From Symsagittifera roscoffensis (lineage: Eukaryota > Xenacoelomorpha > Acoela > Convolutidae), in contig NC_087065.1 in NCBI RefSeq assembly GCF_963678635.1, forward strand, positions 30,632,252-30,692,251: a stretch of DNA of 60,000 nucleotides, given 5' to 3'. Of the stretch, positions 44,887 to 55,800 are shown one piece after another. Each line of letters begins with the position of its first letter. Within the stretch, counting starts at the first letter, position 1. A model generated the notes under the pieces. That model had not been told where the DNA came from. It was given only the letters and a program-made list of their open reading frames with translations, and did not search any database. The translations under genes were made by a program, and so were the position numbers.

Positions 44887-45651
44887 TCACTCCATCATTT
44901 CTCCATCCTGATGTTCAGCGTCACTGTCTTCCAGGACTTTCTCTAACATGTCCAGAGAGTTGCGGGCCGTGCCCCAACCCTCCTGTTCCAACAGCCTCGG
45001 TTTGCAACAAGGTAGCAAGTCCACATTCACCTTCTGCTCCCGGTTCCTGCAAAAGCTGTTGTGAAGACATAGGCTCACGTTTCGTTCTAGGTCAGCTCTT
45101 AAGACCTCTTTCTTCTCATCTTCAGTAACACAAGGCGTTCCAGCTACCCGCTTCACCGCTGTGGTGACCGCGTTTCTGTGCGTCAAGAATGCTCGTTTAT
45201 AGGCTCCTGGTCCTATATCTAGCTGGAAAGATTGATAGGCTTCCGTGTTCCTTGACATGTGACGCTTCGCGCGTTCATACATCCAAGATGTCATCACTGC
45301 ACGGAACCAAGGCATCAATCTTTGCCTTGACCATATTCTTTCAATGGCTTTAGGTATCCTCAGAACCTTGCAGGTGGTTCTGAAAAGATCCAATTCACGA
45401 CTCATTTTAACGTTGCTCAACTGTTCAGGAGTCGGCACGGCCGTCTCCTGCTCACTTGTGTCCGCGTTAGCCTCCAACCATCTCACTGCTAGCATGGCGC
45501 TAACCACCACGATTGACACTTGTTGATTCTGATCGGGCAGCCCCGTGGAGTACAACTCCTCCACGTCCCATACTAGGATCAGATTCCCGCGTTTGGGATA
45601 CCACAACGTCTGCGCCAAGCAGTGGCAAGGATACTCCCCATGGGTTCTCAC
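44887..45651 (-). CDS. Element B2 ORF3
   Basis: An open frame of about 254 codons, 24 bases after the ORF2 stop, matching A's ORF3. Where A has ATG, B2 has GTG (reading VRTHGEYPCHCLAQTLWYPK), so this copy has lost the start codon or uses a later one. Visible features: a Cys/His N-terminus (PCHC), VSIVVVSAMLAVRWLEA (possible hydrophobic helix), a conserved central LMPWFRAVMTSWMYERAKRH and HRNAVTTAVKR, and a Cys-containing end (CLHNSFCRN, LLPCCKPRLLEQEG) with an acidic tail. I do not recognise the family. It is not Env-like: no signal peptide, no membrane anchor and no glycosylation pattern. Confidence 0.65.
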   Translation of the reverse strand: MRTHGEYPCHCLAQTLWYPKRGNLILVWDVEELYSTGLPDQNQQVSIVVVSAMLAVRWLEANADTSEQETAVPTPEQLSNVKMSRELDLFRTTCKVLRIPKAIERIWSRQRLMPWFRAVMTSWMYERAKRHMSRNTEAYQSFQLDIGPGAYKRAFLTHRNAVTTAVKRVAGTPCVTEDEKKEVLRADLERNVSLCLHNSFCRNREQKVNVDLLPCCKPRLLEQEGWGTARNSLDMLEKVLEDSDAEHQDGEMME

Positions 45652-45675
45652 TATGTTCCTTCGGGTCCGATACCC

Positions 45676-46430
45676 CTAGGCTCCCAGCAACGGTTCCACT
45701 TCCATCAGAATTCTATGTAAATCGTCTTTCTCTTCTATGGTGGGGAATTCAGTAGGTAACGCTCCACTCGCTTTCTGTTTCTGGAACTCACTCACGTTAC
45801 CTTCGTTCAGTCTCATGAACTCTTCACCCACAACGTCTTGCAACTCGCTTTCGGATCTCTTCGGGACTGCCCGAAAGATCTTTGCCAACAAGTCATATGA
45901 CCTTTCTGACATTCTGGCCAACCTCACGCACTTTGGCACAGAGAAAAGTTGGTCAACCAACACTTGTTGCGTCCTCGCATCCATCACCACCATGTGCGTA
46001 GGATACTTGCTATTACAATACGGCGCTGAGCTTGAACCCACCATTAATTTTGAACCAGTAGGTCTGTGATAGGCTTCACTGTCCTTCAGATTCATTTCAT
46101 TTTCTAGAGCTTCTCGCCAGCCTCCAATCTTCTGCTCTGTCTGGAATGCTCCAGGGAATATTTCCACGCTGAGGGACGTCACTAGCTCATGGGCACGCTC
46201 CAAGGGCTCGAGCGATTCTATCGAACTCGTCATGCTATAAAATCCCAAGGCTGTGATCAGGTTTACGTCCGTCACCCCATGGCAGTCTGCAACCAACTCC
46301 ATGGCACTCTTATCTGACATGCTCAATCTTCCGTACAATCGTGCCAGTTGTCGATGCTGCTCGCTCAGCGTAATCAGGCAGTGTCCCAGGTTACAAACAT
46401 GTCCTTCCATCCCACTGTGTTGAGCCCATT
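45676..46430 (-). pseudogene. Element B2 ORF2, C-terminal region
   Basis: After a deletion junction near 46420-46435 the frame reads HCLITLSEQHRQLARLYGRL and continues to the stop after MEVEPLLGA at 45676, colinear with A 19910-20617. Conserved blocks are DCHGVTDVNLITALGFYS, SVEIFPGAFQTEQK and SVPKCVRLARMSERSYDLLA. No known domain. The open frame reaching up to 46551 extends over the deletion junction in a frame that is not the SGNH frame, so its first 40 or so residues are not genuine. Confidence 0.65.
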
Positions 46431-47425
46431 CATGAAATCTGCAGCTATGGTGCCCACCAAAGGATTTGGTGGTATCGTGCACAGGATCACGAGCTTGGGT
46501 CTGTACTTTTCTTTCAATTCGTTCAAGAGACACACCAATAGAGGTTCCCACTTGTTCTCCGGAGTCACGGGGGCTCTCGAGACGTCATTGGTCCCCAGCA
46601 TTATTATTAATGTATCCAAATGATCCTCGCTCTGGAACTCCATCATTTTGATGACCTGAGCCACTGAGGCTCCTCCAAAGGACAGAATGGTAGTCTGACC
46701 ATAGACGAAGATCTCATTCAGATCTCTCACCAAACTGTCTCCAATGATCAAATGGCGACTCCCTGGGGGAATTACCTGGTCGTTCGTGGCGGGGTTCCAG
46801 CTCATGTCATTCAGGCAGGCTCGAGGATGCTCGGCTGGCACTTGCGTGAACTGATGACGTGCCATCAGATTCTTCCTGATGTCTACCACGCGAGACTTCT
46901 CAAAGACTCCACCAGGCGCAGAACACGCTATCGTGCGGGTTGTTCGCTCCGAGCTATTTGATGAATGATCACGACGTTGGGAAGGAACGATCCTAACCAG
47001 TGTCCGCTCAGTGCCTCTGTTGATCTCATCCATCGCGGCTCTGGCCACTTGGTTAAATGATTCCTGAAATTGAGGAGCTAGATAGGTGTCAGAAAGGTCT
47101 GGTATCGTGAACCTCTGACTCGAAGCAGACGGTCGTGTCTGCTGAGGAGCCTCGGGCCCCCTTGATGCACGCAAATCCAGAACCTCAGGTCCTCTCGATG
47201 CGCATCGCTCCTGCGCTGTTGTCCTGGGGCGTGTGTCGTTGGATCCCTCCGAGGACCTCATGCTCGCCAGGATTTCCGGTGACACTTGGCTCACCTTCGC
47301 CATATACAGCTCCTTCAGGTGCTTTATCTCATCCTCCTTGTAGGCCACCTGCAGATCTTCAAATTTCTTTTTCCATTCGTCTCTCTCTCGAGCTATCGCC
47401 CTGTACTCCTGAAGTTTTGGCACAC
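46431..47425 (-). pseudogene. Element B2 ORF2, SGNH hydrolase, truncated
   Basis: The frame includes a coiled coil (AIARERDEWKKKFEDLQVAY), a linker and the first part of the SGNH domain: RHLIIGDSLVRDLNEIF, SFGGASVAQVIKM, MLGTNDVSRAP and VILCTIPPNPL. After ADFMNG the sequence jumps to a region that in A lies about 3 kb further on. The Asp-His box (DGIHF) is therefore missing, and the frame closes within 16 residues. This copy cannot make an active hydrolase, although its first three blocks are intact. Confidence 0.8.
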
Positions 47426-47946
47426 AGCTCACTCTGATCTCTCTCCTTCTTCTCCAGTGTCTCAATCGTCTCCGACGTCTGGATCTCTATCTCGCTCACT
47501 CTCACTCTCTTCAGGGGAGGAGCAGCTGCTGGAGAGTCGACAGAGTGTGACGGGCCTGGCCCATCACGTTGTCTCTTTGCTCCAATGAGTGGCTGCGCAG
47601 GTTGGACTGGTAAGGGCATCTGACCTAGCCGGTGGTCCCTTTGTTCACCTAGTCCTGGCTCACGAGCCAGGTCGTGGCCAGACTTTTCTCCGCGCCTCCA
47701 TCTCATCAATCGGTTTCGGCCTCTCTCGGCGGTCCCGGACTCACCGAAGGCCAACATCAACACGACTTCCGTAGGGCGATTCCCTCGACCCTCTCTTCCT
47801 AGTGCATTGAGGAGTGCGACCACAAACATCGCCAACCCCGGGTCTTCTCGTGTGAAATCACAATCGATCAGCCGCTGATAGATCTCGTCTAGAGTCGCTC
47901 CTAGACTCGCTGAGAGGAATTCCATGAGTTCGTTCGTGTCACCCAT
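47426..47946 (-). pseudogene. Element B2 ORF2, N-terminal region
   Basis: ATG 47946 (MGDTNELMEFLSASLGATLD). Open through LAMFVVALLNALGREGRGNR, a Pro-rich segment and KRVRVSEIEIQ to about 47425, where one inserted base (AAAAC in B2 against AAGC in B1) shifts the frame out of the coiled coil. With no stops before that, this is the cleanest copy of the ORF2 N-terminus. The function of this domain is unknown. Confidence 0.75.
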
Positions 47947-48383
47947 TTCTTATCGTGTTGATTCTTGTCGTCGTGTGGATTCTTCGTTTGATTCAATGAA
48001 TTCAATAAACAATTTCTGATCAATCAAGATCTAAAAAACAAGTCGCGGCTTAGAACCATCATTTTTGGATACAACATCAATCAATTCTTTAAAACTCTTC
48101 ATTGAAATTCTTTTCACCATTCTGATTTAAAATTTAGCACCAAGGTGGATCGTCCACCTTTATCTTTGTCAGAGTAGCACGAATGTGCGCTGTCACCTTG
48201 ATGACACAAACAAAAAACATATCATAACAATAACATAACATAAACACATAAACATCACACACCTGTACTATCACATAAAAACCTAATCCCTAATACTGTA
48301 CCTAAAACCTAACCTAACCTAAAACTTGACTCTAATTCCTATCGAATAACTTAACAAAAACCACTTATCGCCGAGCGCAATCC
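47947..48383 (-). promoter_or_regulatory. Gap before B2 ORF2 with candidate 3' splice site (AG at 48032-48031)
   Basis: TTGTTTTTTAG then ATCTTGATTGATC on the minus strand, about 85 bases before the ORF2 ATG, conserved with A and B1. The rest is AT-rich with no gene; it includes ACCTAACC-type short repeats near 48300. Confidence 0.5.
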
Positions 48384-49882
48384 TTAGCATATACTCAGAT
48401 AGTATTTTTTATGTAAGTAAACTTCTATGTCAGTCTCTGAAAATATCACATGCACAAGAGCGTACAACTCTCTAGGGTGTAGCTTTCCCCTATTAGGATC
48501 GTATACTGGCAACGAGAGAGAGGTCACACCTCTCTCAACCAGGAAATCCCTAAGTCGAGTCAAGGCCAATACCAAGCTCTCCGGATTCACGTGTTGCCTA
48601 TCAGAGCTTTCGTAACCAAAAAACACGAATATTTCCCTGGTATCTGTGATGCAACAGGGGGCAACGCTATCATTCCTCCTACACCAGGCCTCTGTTTCCA
48701 CAAAAACTCGATATTCTTGTACTCTCTTTTAAAGTCGGCCGCTAGCGCTGTTTTGAAGCTTACGTCCGCCGTTATCGCTATGGCGCACGTGCGTTCCGTG
48801 AGTATGAAATCGCTGTCCGTTATGACGATATTGTTCGAATAGTGGTTCGGTAGATCAAAATACGATTCAAAGATTCGTCCAAAAGGTGATTTCTTAGCAT
48901 TCTCGCCCTCTGTCTCTAGTTCTCCGGTTTCTCTTGCCGATTTCAATTTTTTTATTATGAGGTTTTCGGTGTGGGTGAGTCCTACCCCCACTCCCCGGAC
49001 AAAAATATCCATCGACGTCCCCGTCGATCGCCCAAAGTCTAGGAGACCGAGGTTGGATTGTGGAACACGTAGAGGACCATCTGGGGCGACCCAGTTGGAC
49101 TCGGTATTGTCATGACTGATGTATTTGACGCCGTCTCTATCGACGTCCTGAATCGTCAGGATCGTCTCTTTTGGATCTGTCGGCAGATCGTGGAGCCATT
49201 CGAGCACGCGCAAGTTTGTTAGTTCTTGCTCATGAGTCTGTTCCGCTTCTGGTTCGAACTCCACTTCCGGTTCTGATCGATCGTCGATCCAATCTTGATC
49301 CATATCGTTCACAAGGTCGATTTCCCCTAGCATCGCCACTTCGTCCAGTCCCACCAGCGAGTCTATGACATCACTCACTACTATCCTGTCTACAACGAAG
49401 TCCTCGCCATACGGATTGTATTTCTTCTGGTTTTTTCCTTTCTTGCTTTGGCGTGTTTCCATGGTGAGAGGAAAGTCAGGCTGTATTCCTTTGTCAATTT
49501 CGGTTTGTTCCGGGCAATCCCAGTCTTCTTCGGCATAGGGTAGAGTTTCATCGTCCACCTCTACTCGCTCAGTCAACTCGAGATCCAGTGGTAGATCGCA
49601 ATCGTCCACCACCTCATTCCCGTCGTTCTTGTCGCGAGTACCCCTTTCATTCACTTCACAAGCAGGATCCACAATTAAATAGTCTCCCTCTTGCATGTCC
49701 GCTGGGATGCGCCAATCCTCTGACGAGGCATTGTGCGGTTTGATATTCTCGTAATGAGCCGCTCTTCCAGTGCTCAGCCGATAAAAACGACCTCCTTGAT
49801 GCACCTCTGTTATCTGAAATGGACCACGCCATTTCTTTAATAGTTTCTTGGTTCCTTTTGGTGGAACCACTTCCTGGAACAC
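48384..49882 (-). pseudogene. Element B2 integrase C-terminus fused to macrodomain-like domain
   Basis: Same frame as gag-pol, separated from it only by the TGA at 49885-49883. WRGPFQITEVHQGGRFYRL is the GPF module. An acidic linker runs to about residue 345. The macrodomain-like part starts near residue 350 (VITDSDFILTERTCAIAITA, SFKTALAADFKREYKNIEFL) and keeps VGGMIALPPVASQIPG and FLVTK. One missing base near 48608 moves the rest into another frame, where SDRQHVNPESLVLALTRLRD, SLSLPVYDPNRGKLHPRELY and VHVIFSETDIEVYL complete the domain to the stop at 48384. B1 carries the uninterrupted version. Confidence 0.75.
48980..49031 (-). promoter_or_regulatory. Candidate central polypurine tract, B2
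   Basis: Same block as B1 35383-35430: GGGGACGTCGATGGATATTT, then TTGTCCGGGGAGTGGGGGTA, inside the macrodomain-bearing frame. Confidence 0.6.
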
Positions 49883-52800
49883 TCAGACGTAATCGCCAAC
49901 TGAGTAGGCTTTTGCATCGGCTGTCCTTTTATCAAACCTCCTTTTTTGTCTAATTTGCGCCTGTTGCGTATTCCTCCTGCATAAGTCATTGAGGTCCTGT
50001 TGTCTTCTAATAACGTCCCGCACGTACGTTTGCGGTGCTGTCCTCTTCCCTTCATATTCAGGGTAGAAGAACGTTAACGGGAGTGCTTTTTCGTGACCCG
50101 TCAGCATCATATGCGGACTTATTCCCGTGGTGGAATGCTCCGTGCTGTTGTAAGCACCCATCACTTGCGGCAAGTGCTTGTCCCAGTCATCCATGTAGCG
50201 TGAGCAGTAGACTCTCAACATGGATACCAGAGTGCGATTCTGCCTCTCGACTAGGCCATTCGTTTGCGGGTGATAAGTGGTCGAGTGGGCCTGCGCTACC
50301 TGCGACCTTTTCATTAACTCTTTTGTGAGATCACCTACGAATGCTTTGCCATTGTCCGATTGGAACGTGATGGGGCAGCCATGCCTTGCTATCCACACAT
50401 TTATCAAATGATCGCATGTTTCTTCTGCCGATGCTGTCATGCAGGGTGCTGCCTCCGCATACTTTGTAAAATGGTCGATCATTACCAGCACCTGATTATA
50501 ACCCGTTGCTGTCATACAAATTTTCTGATGATCAATTTGCACCACTTCGTTGAAACCTGACGACTCTATTGACTGTAGGGGGAACCTTAGCTTCCTGGGA
50601 TCCTTCGCTTGCTGACATGACAGGCATGCTGCGATCCACTTCTCACAAGCCTTCTTCAATCCCGGCCGTTCAAATCGTTTCTGTATCCTGTTATACACTT
50701 TGTCCACGCCTTGATGACCCATCTGATCATGTGAACGAAAGAGTAATTCGGTCTGGTACAACTGTGGTAACACTATTGAATTGTATTTATAAAGGACCTT
50801 GTCCTCCTCCTTGCGCTTACAGGCTACGATTCCGTCCTTATTCAGGTACAACAAGTCGTTTCGCTTCAGGTAGAATTGCTCCAGGATTTTGTAGCTGTCT
50901 TCTTCCAAGTCTCCCTTATCAGGTGCTCCATTCTCAATCCATCTCTTGAGACTGCTCGTCATCCTATCATTTCGTTGAGCCCTTAGGAGATCCGACAGCC
51001 TGTACCTGGCTTTCAAATACGTCTTCACCACGTTCATTTGCCCACTCATTATCTCCGGAGCATGAGCATCGTCCATCAACTTGACACACCATATCTTTTT
51101 CAAAGGCGTCGCTTCCTGCACAGATGGTTCCAGATTGGTACGGACGACCGTACCATGTGGCAGCAATCTGGTTGGGCGTTTCGAAACTGCTATCAGTTCG
51201 AGCTCGTCTGCGGCATTATCTATCACAGTGCCCTCTTCATCTGAGGTGTATCTGTCTCTGTCTGGATCCTGATGTGTTTCTCGGTCCAGCCCACGCTGCT
51301 TCCAGTCTACCAATAAGGAGTGGATTGCGATCTCTGACATATCGGAGTTGGAAGCTGTTTCAGACGTGTTGTCCCAGGACTGGGGTCTCGAGTCAACACT
51401 TGAGTCGACTGATTCCTCAACATCATATTCCAAGTTGTCTGAGATGTTTCTTGATTCCCCGGACAAAACTCTGTCCATCGGTCGCTTCAAAGCCGACTCC
51501 CCGGACAAAATTCTGCCCCTAGGTGGTCTAGTCAGCCTCTCCCCGGACAAGTCGTCCTGCACGGGCTCAAAGGTGTCTGACTCCTCAGAGGAGACGTCCT
51601 TGACTGGCTCGAAGGTGTCAGACTCCCCGGACATTGTCTCGTCCACGGACGAACAATCTGGGCTTGGCTCGTATTCCTCTTTTGCATCCGTGAAGTGCAC
51701 TCTCCTCGTGAAGCTAGATTTCGATCTGATCCTGACTTCCTCAGTGGTTTGGTTCTGGTTCAATGTTCCATATTCAGTGAACGAAGTTCTCAACAAGACT
51801 TCTTTCGGCATCGAGGTCACCAGCTGGTTGACGATCGACCTGCAATCCCGTTCAACGCCTCGGCTGCGAATGGACACTGGCCTTTTCGCTGTTCTCTCGG
51901 TGACAGTCAACCGCTGCATGGTCTCCATCCATTCACGATCATGCCTATCCACTTCCCTATCCAACAAGTCGCGGAGTTTTCCCATGACCTCCGGCGCCAC
52001 GTTCACCGTCTTGTTCAATAAAGTGATGCTGTTTATACCCAGCCTGGTCAGTTCTTGCTGTACAAAGTTGGATCGGACTAGCAGATCCAACGGAACGGGC
52101 TCGCCTCTGGCTAAAAGCTTTATCTCCGCGGCCGTCTCCACTGGAAGGTCAGGGTGTCCAGGTATAGGATGTCCTGACTTGTCTAACCACCTAGTAAGTG
52201 GCAGCTTGTCGTAGGTTTCTTTGTCCAGAAAGGAAAACCCGTCTTTGATCTCTGATTGGTTAGCTTGCTTCTCCTCGAGGCGCTCATAAAATTCTGTCTT
52301 TTTACTGAGGCTATCTGCGTTCTGGTGCTTGTCACGGGTACGGTGCTCTATGATCATGTGGTATCCATCCAGGCGCACAATCCAACGACCAATATAGCTT
52401 TGGTCCATCGAATAGGTTTTCAGCCAGGCAAGGGCACGATTATCCACACGTAACTTGAAGGGAGCACTCCCCAAGTAGGCCCTGTATTTTTCCACGAAAG
52501 TGATCACCGCAAACATCTCCGCTTTTGGTGCGCCGTACTTCATTTCAGTATCACTCAGGACTTTACTCCCGTAGGCTATCGGACGAAGAACCGTTCTCCC
52601 GTTCCACTCCTGCTCTTGGTGAAGTATGCCCGATATCGCAACCACTGATGCATCCGTGTCCAGCACGAACATTCCCTTCTCTGTTGGCATGCCGAGGACC
52701 GGTGCCTCGCAAAGTTCACGCTTGATGTTTTCAAATGAAACTTGTGCCTCATCAGTCCAGGTGAACTTTTTGCCCTTGTTTCTCATCAGCCTCTGCATGG

Positions 52801-55800
52801 GGTATATCTTGTCAGCATACCCCTTGATGAACTCTCGATAATAATTTGCGAATCCCAGAAAACTCATCAGCTGTGTATCTGTTTTAGGTGCCTTCCAGGT
52901 CAGCACCGCTTCAACCGCTTCGGGATCTGGTCTCACTCCATGTTTGTCAACCAGGCGGCCCAGATACTTTATGGAATCCCTGAGGATTTCACACTTAGAG
53001 GGTTTGCATTTCAGACCCGCCTGCTTCATGCAAGAAAACACCTCCTCCAACCTCTCTATGTGGTCTTCTAAGGTTGGTGTTGCAATCACGACATCATCGA
53101 CATAACACATAATGAGATTCCCGTATTTCTTAGTGACGCTCATGAGTGCCTGGGCCATCAATCGCTGGAATGTGGCCGTCGCGTTGCACAATCCGAATGG
53201 CATCCTCTTCCACTGGAACAGTCCCAGGTCACACGCGAAACCTGTTTTCTCTCGATCTTGCTTTCTGAGTGGCACTTGCCAGAATGCGGAGCCCAAATCC
53301 AACGTCGTGAAGAACTTAGCGTCTCCCAGCTTGGATAGGCTCTCATCGATGCGGGGAATCGGGTATGCGTCCTTTATAGTCACTGCGTTCAGATAACGGA
53401 AATCACAACAAAATCTGAGTTGTCCCCCTTTCTTTTTCGCCATGACCACGCCACAAGCCCATGGGGACTTCGACGGCTCAATCATGTCGTACTCCATTAA
53501 CATTTCAATTTCCTTCCTACACGCTTCTGACTTGTTTGGGGTCATTCTTCTCGCCCCTTCCCTATGAGGTACCGAGCCCTCTTCTATCTCAATCTCGTGC
53601 TCTACAAAATTGCAACAACCTATGTCGGCCTTATGCTTTGAAAAAACGTCTGCGTTCCGATTTAGCACCGCCCTGAGCGAATCTAGTTCCTTGTCAGATA
53701 TTTTACCCTTCAGATGTTCTATCTCAGGTAGGACAGGCTTATTCGCTGCTAACTCTGCTTCCGTCGGCCTCTCAGGAAAGTTGGAACAACTAGACAGCCC
53801 ATCATCTGTTTCCGACTTCATTGAAAACAATTTCCTAGAAGATTTCAATTCATTTACTCTTTTCATTATACATTCTTGGTTCGCATGTAATGGACATTTA
53901 GTTACATCAAACTTCTTCAAGTTCTCCACACTCAGAAAGTCTGTGTTCAGAGGCAAAGCGTAGCCAAGTTTCTTTCCCCTCTGTATTGTCACTGTTGTTG
54001 CTTCTGTGTTCAATAACACACTCACACACAGTCCGCTCTGAGTGAGTGAGAAGCTTCTTCCTAAAATAGCCGAGCTTTTACTGTTTGGATTTGGTACCAG
54101 ACACACCTGTCTGTCATTGCTGAGTTCATTCAAGTTCCTCATCCTAAACGTCGCTACTACGGCTTGGTTCGGTTTTAAACTAACTTTTCGATCCAGAAAG
54201 ATCGGCACCTTGGCCTGATTAATTAAGATCTTATTAAGGGGTCTTTTTTCATACTTTCTCTCAGGATCCTTGATCCTAATCAATCCGTCATTGAGATCGA
54301 TCGTGACGTCAAAGTTGCGAACGAAATCCCTTCCTAGGATGAACTGGTCGGATTCATCCAAATTCTCAACTACTAGGAAGCTCATCCAAAGATGTCTTCC
54401 TCCGAGCTGCAGTGAGATGATCGGGGTTCGTCCGGCGACATAGATCGCTCCCTGATTGGCAGCTGCCAACCTGATGTTTGTCGGTATGAGATCCGATCTT
54501 TCGAAACCCATGTCGGTCCAAGTTTTGACTGGCATGACACTAACCACTGCTCCCGTGTCTAGCAGTCCCTTTACTGAAAGTTGTCTGCCTTGCACGTCCA
54601 GAACGTGTGCGGCCAGATCGGCCTCGCAACCAATATGCACCGCATCTTGTTCGAGCATCGCGTTGTGTCCGATTCGTCTGACCTTCAGCTCCTCTTGACC
54701 AATGTATATCCGGCCAACCTGATCGTTCGCATCAGTTATGTGAGCTTTCGTGTAGATATTGATGCCATCCACATTCATCAGAATCGGGTAAGGGCCATGG
54801 ACATCGATATAATGTCCGTCCACTTTCATCAGCCTCGGACCTCCCGTTGTGAGCAGCGCTCGCACTGCCCTGGAGTCCAGTTTGGGATCCTTCTCCTTCA
54901 GGTAGTCGGCATAGATGTCCAGGTGGATTAGTGTAATCTCGGATGGTTCACTCAAGTTCTTGACCACCTGGTGCCCTGCGACTGAGATGATGGACATTAT
55001 TTTGGTCCCCGCCTTCGTCATGCCGACAGTCTTGCCAGATATAACGTTCAGTTTTAGTCCCTGTTTCTTGGGCTCCTCTTTGTCTTCTGCTTTTGTCGCT
55101 TTACCGAGGACATTAAGACTCTCCCGAAGATCTGTGCTTTCCAGCTCCGACCTTACCCATTGCTCCACTTCTTTCGTGGCAAGGTCCTGTTTGACATTCT
55201 GCAGCGCTGTCCTTGCCGCCAGGCCGTAATCCACTTTGAGTGGACTAGACGACTCTGCTTCGAGGTTCGAGGCTACCACCTCGTCAGGCCATGTCTTAAC
55301 CTTTTTGGTCGCAAAGGTGCTCGGTGTCGTTTCCTTTCTCCGAGATTCAGCCTCGTTCATCAGACGTGCTCGACTGGCCTTGACACCCGAAAGCGCCTCT
55401 TCGTGGCGGGGATGTTTCGCGTCCGCTACTGCGTCCCAAAATTGAGTACAATCCGACTTGAAGTGTCCCTCCAAATTACAGAATAAACACCTCGGACCAT
55501 ATTTCATGATGAGCCCCCTGACGTACTCCTCATGATCCTCGTCGGTCGCGTCGGCGTCCTCGAGAAAGTGGCCTATGGCCTTCATGTTCTGTTTGTATGC
55601 AGAACACGCAGAAACGTGATGGTCCATCGAACCACAATTCGCGCACGACCTCCTCTTGTCCATGTCATCGCGAGGTTTGTACCAACTGGAATTCGCACCA
55701 GTGTTTGTCCCGCTATAGTTGCCATAATTGCTGTAACGGTTTTGCGCCCTCGGTTTTATGAGTAAATACTCGCGTGACTTCATACGCAAGTCGTCAGGCG

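Noticed and set aside
44887-48000. ORF2 or ORF3 as an envelope protein
   Set aside because: Position fits, but there is no signal peptide, transmembrane anchor, furin-like site or Cys pattern of an Env protein. The recognisable domain is an SGNH hydrolase.
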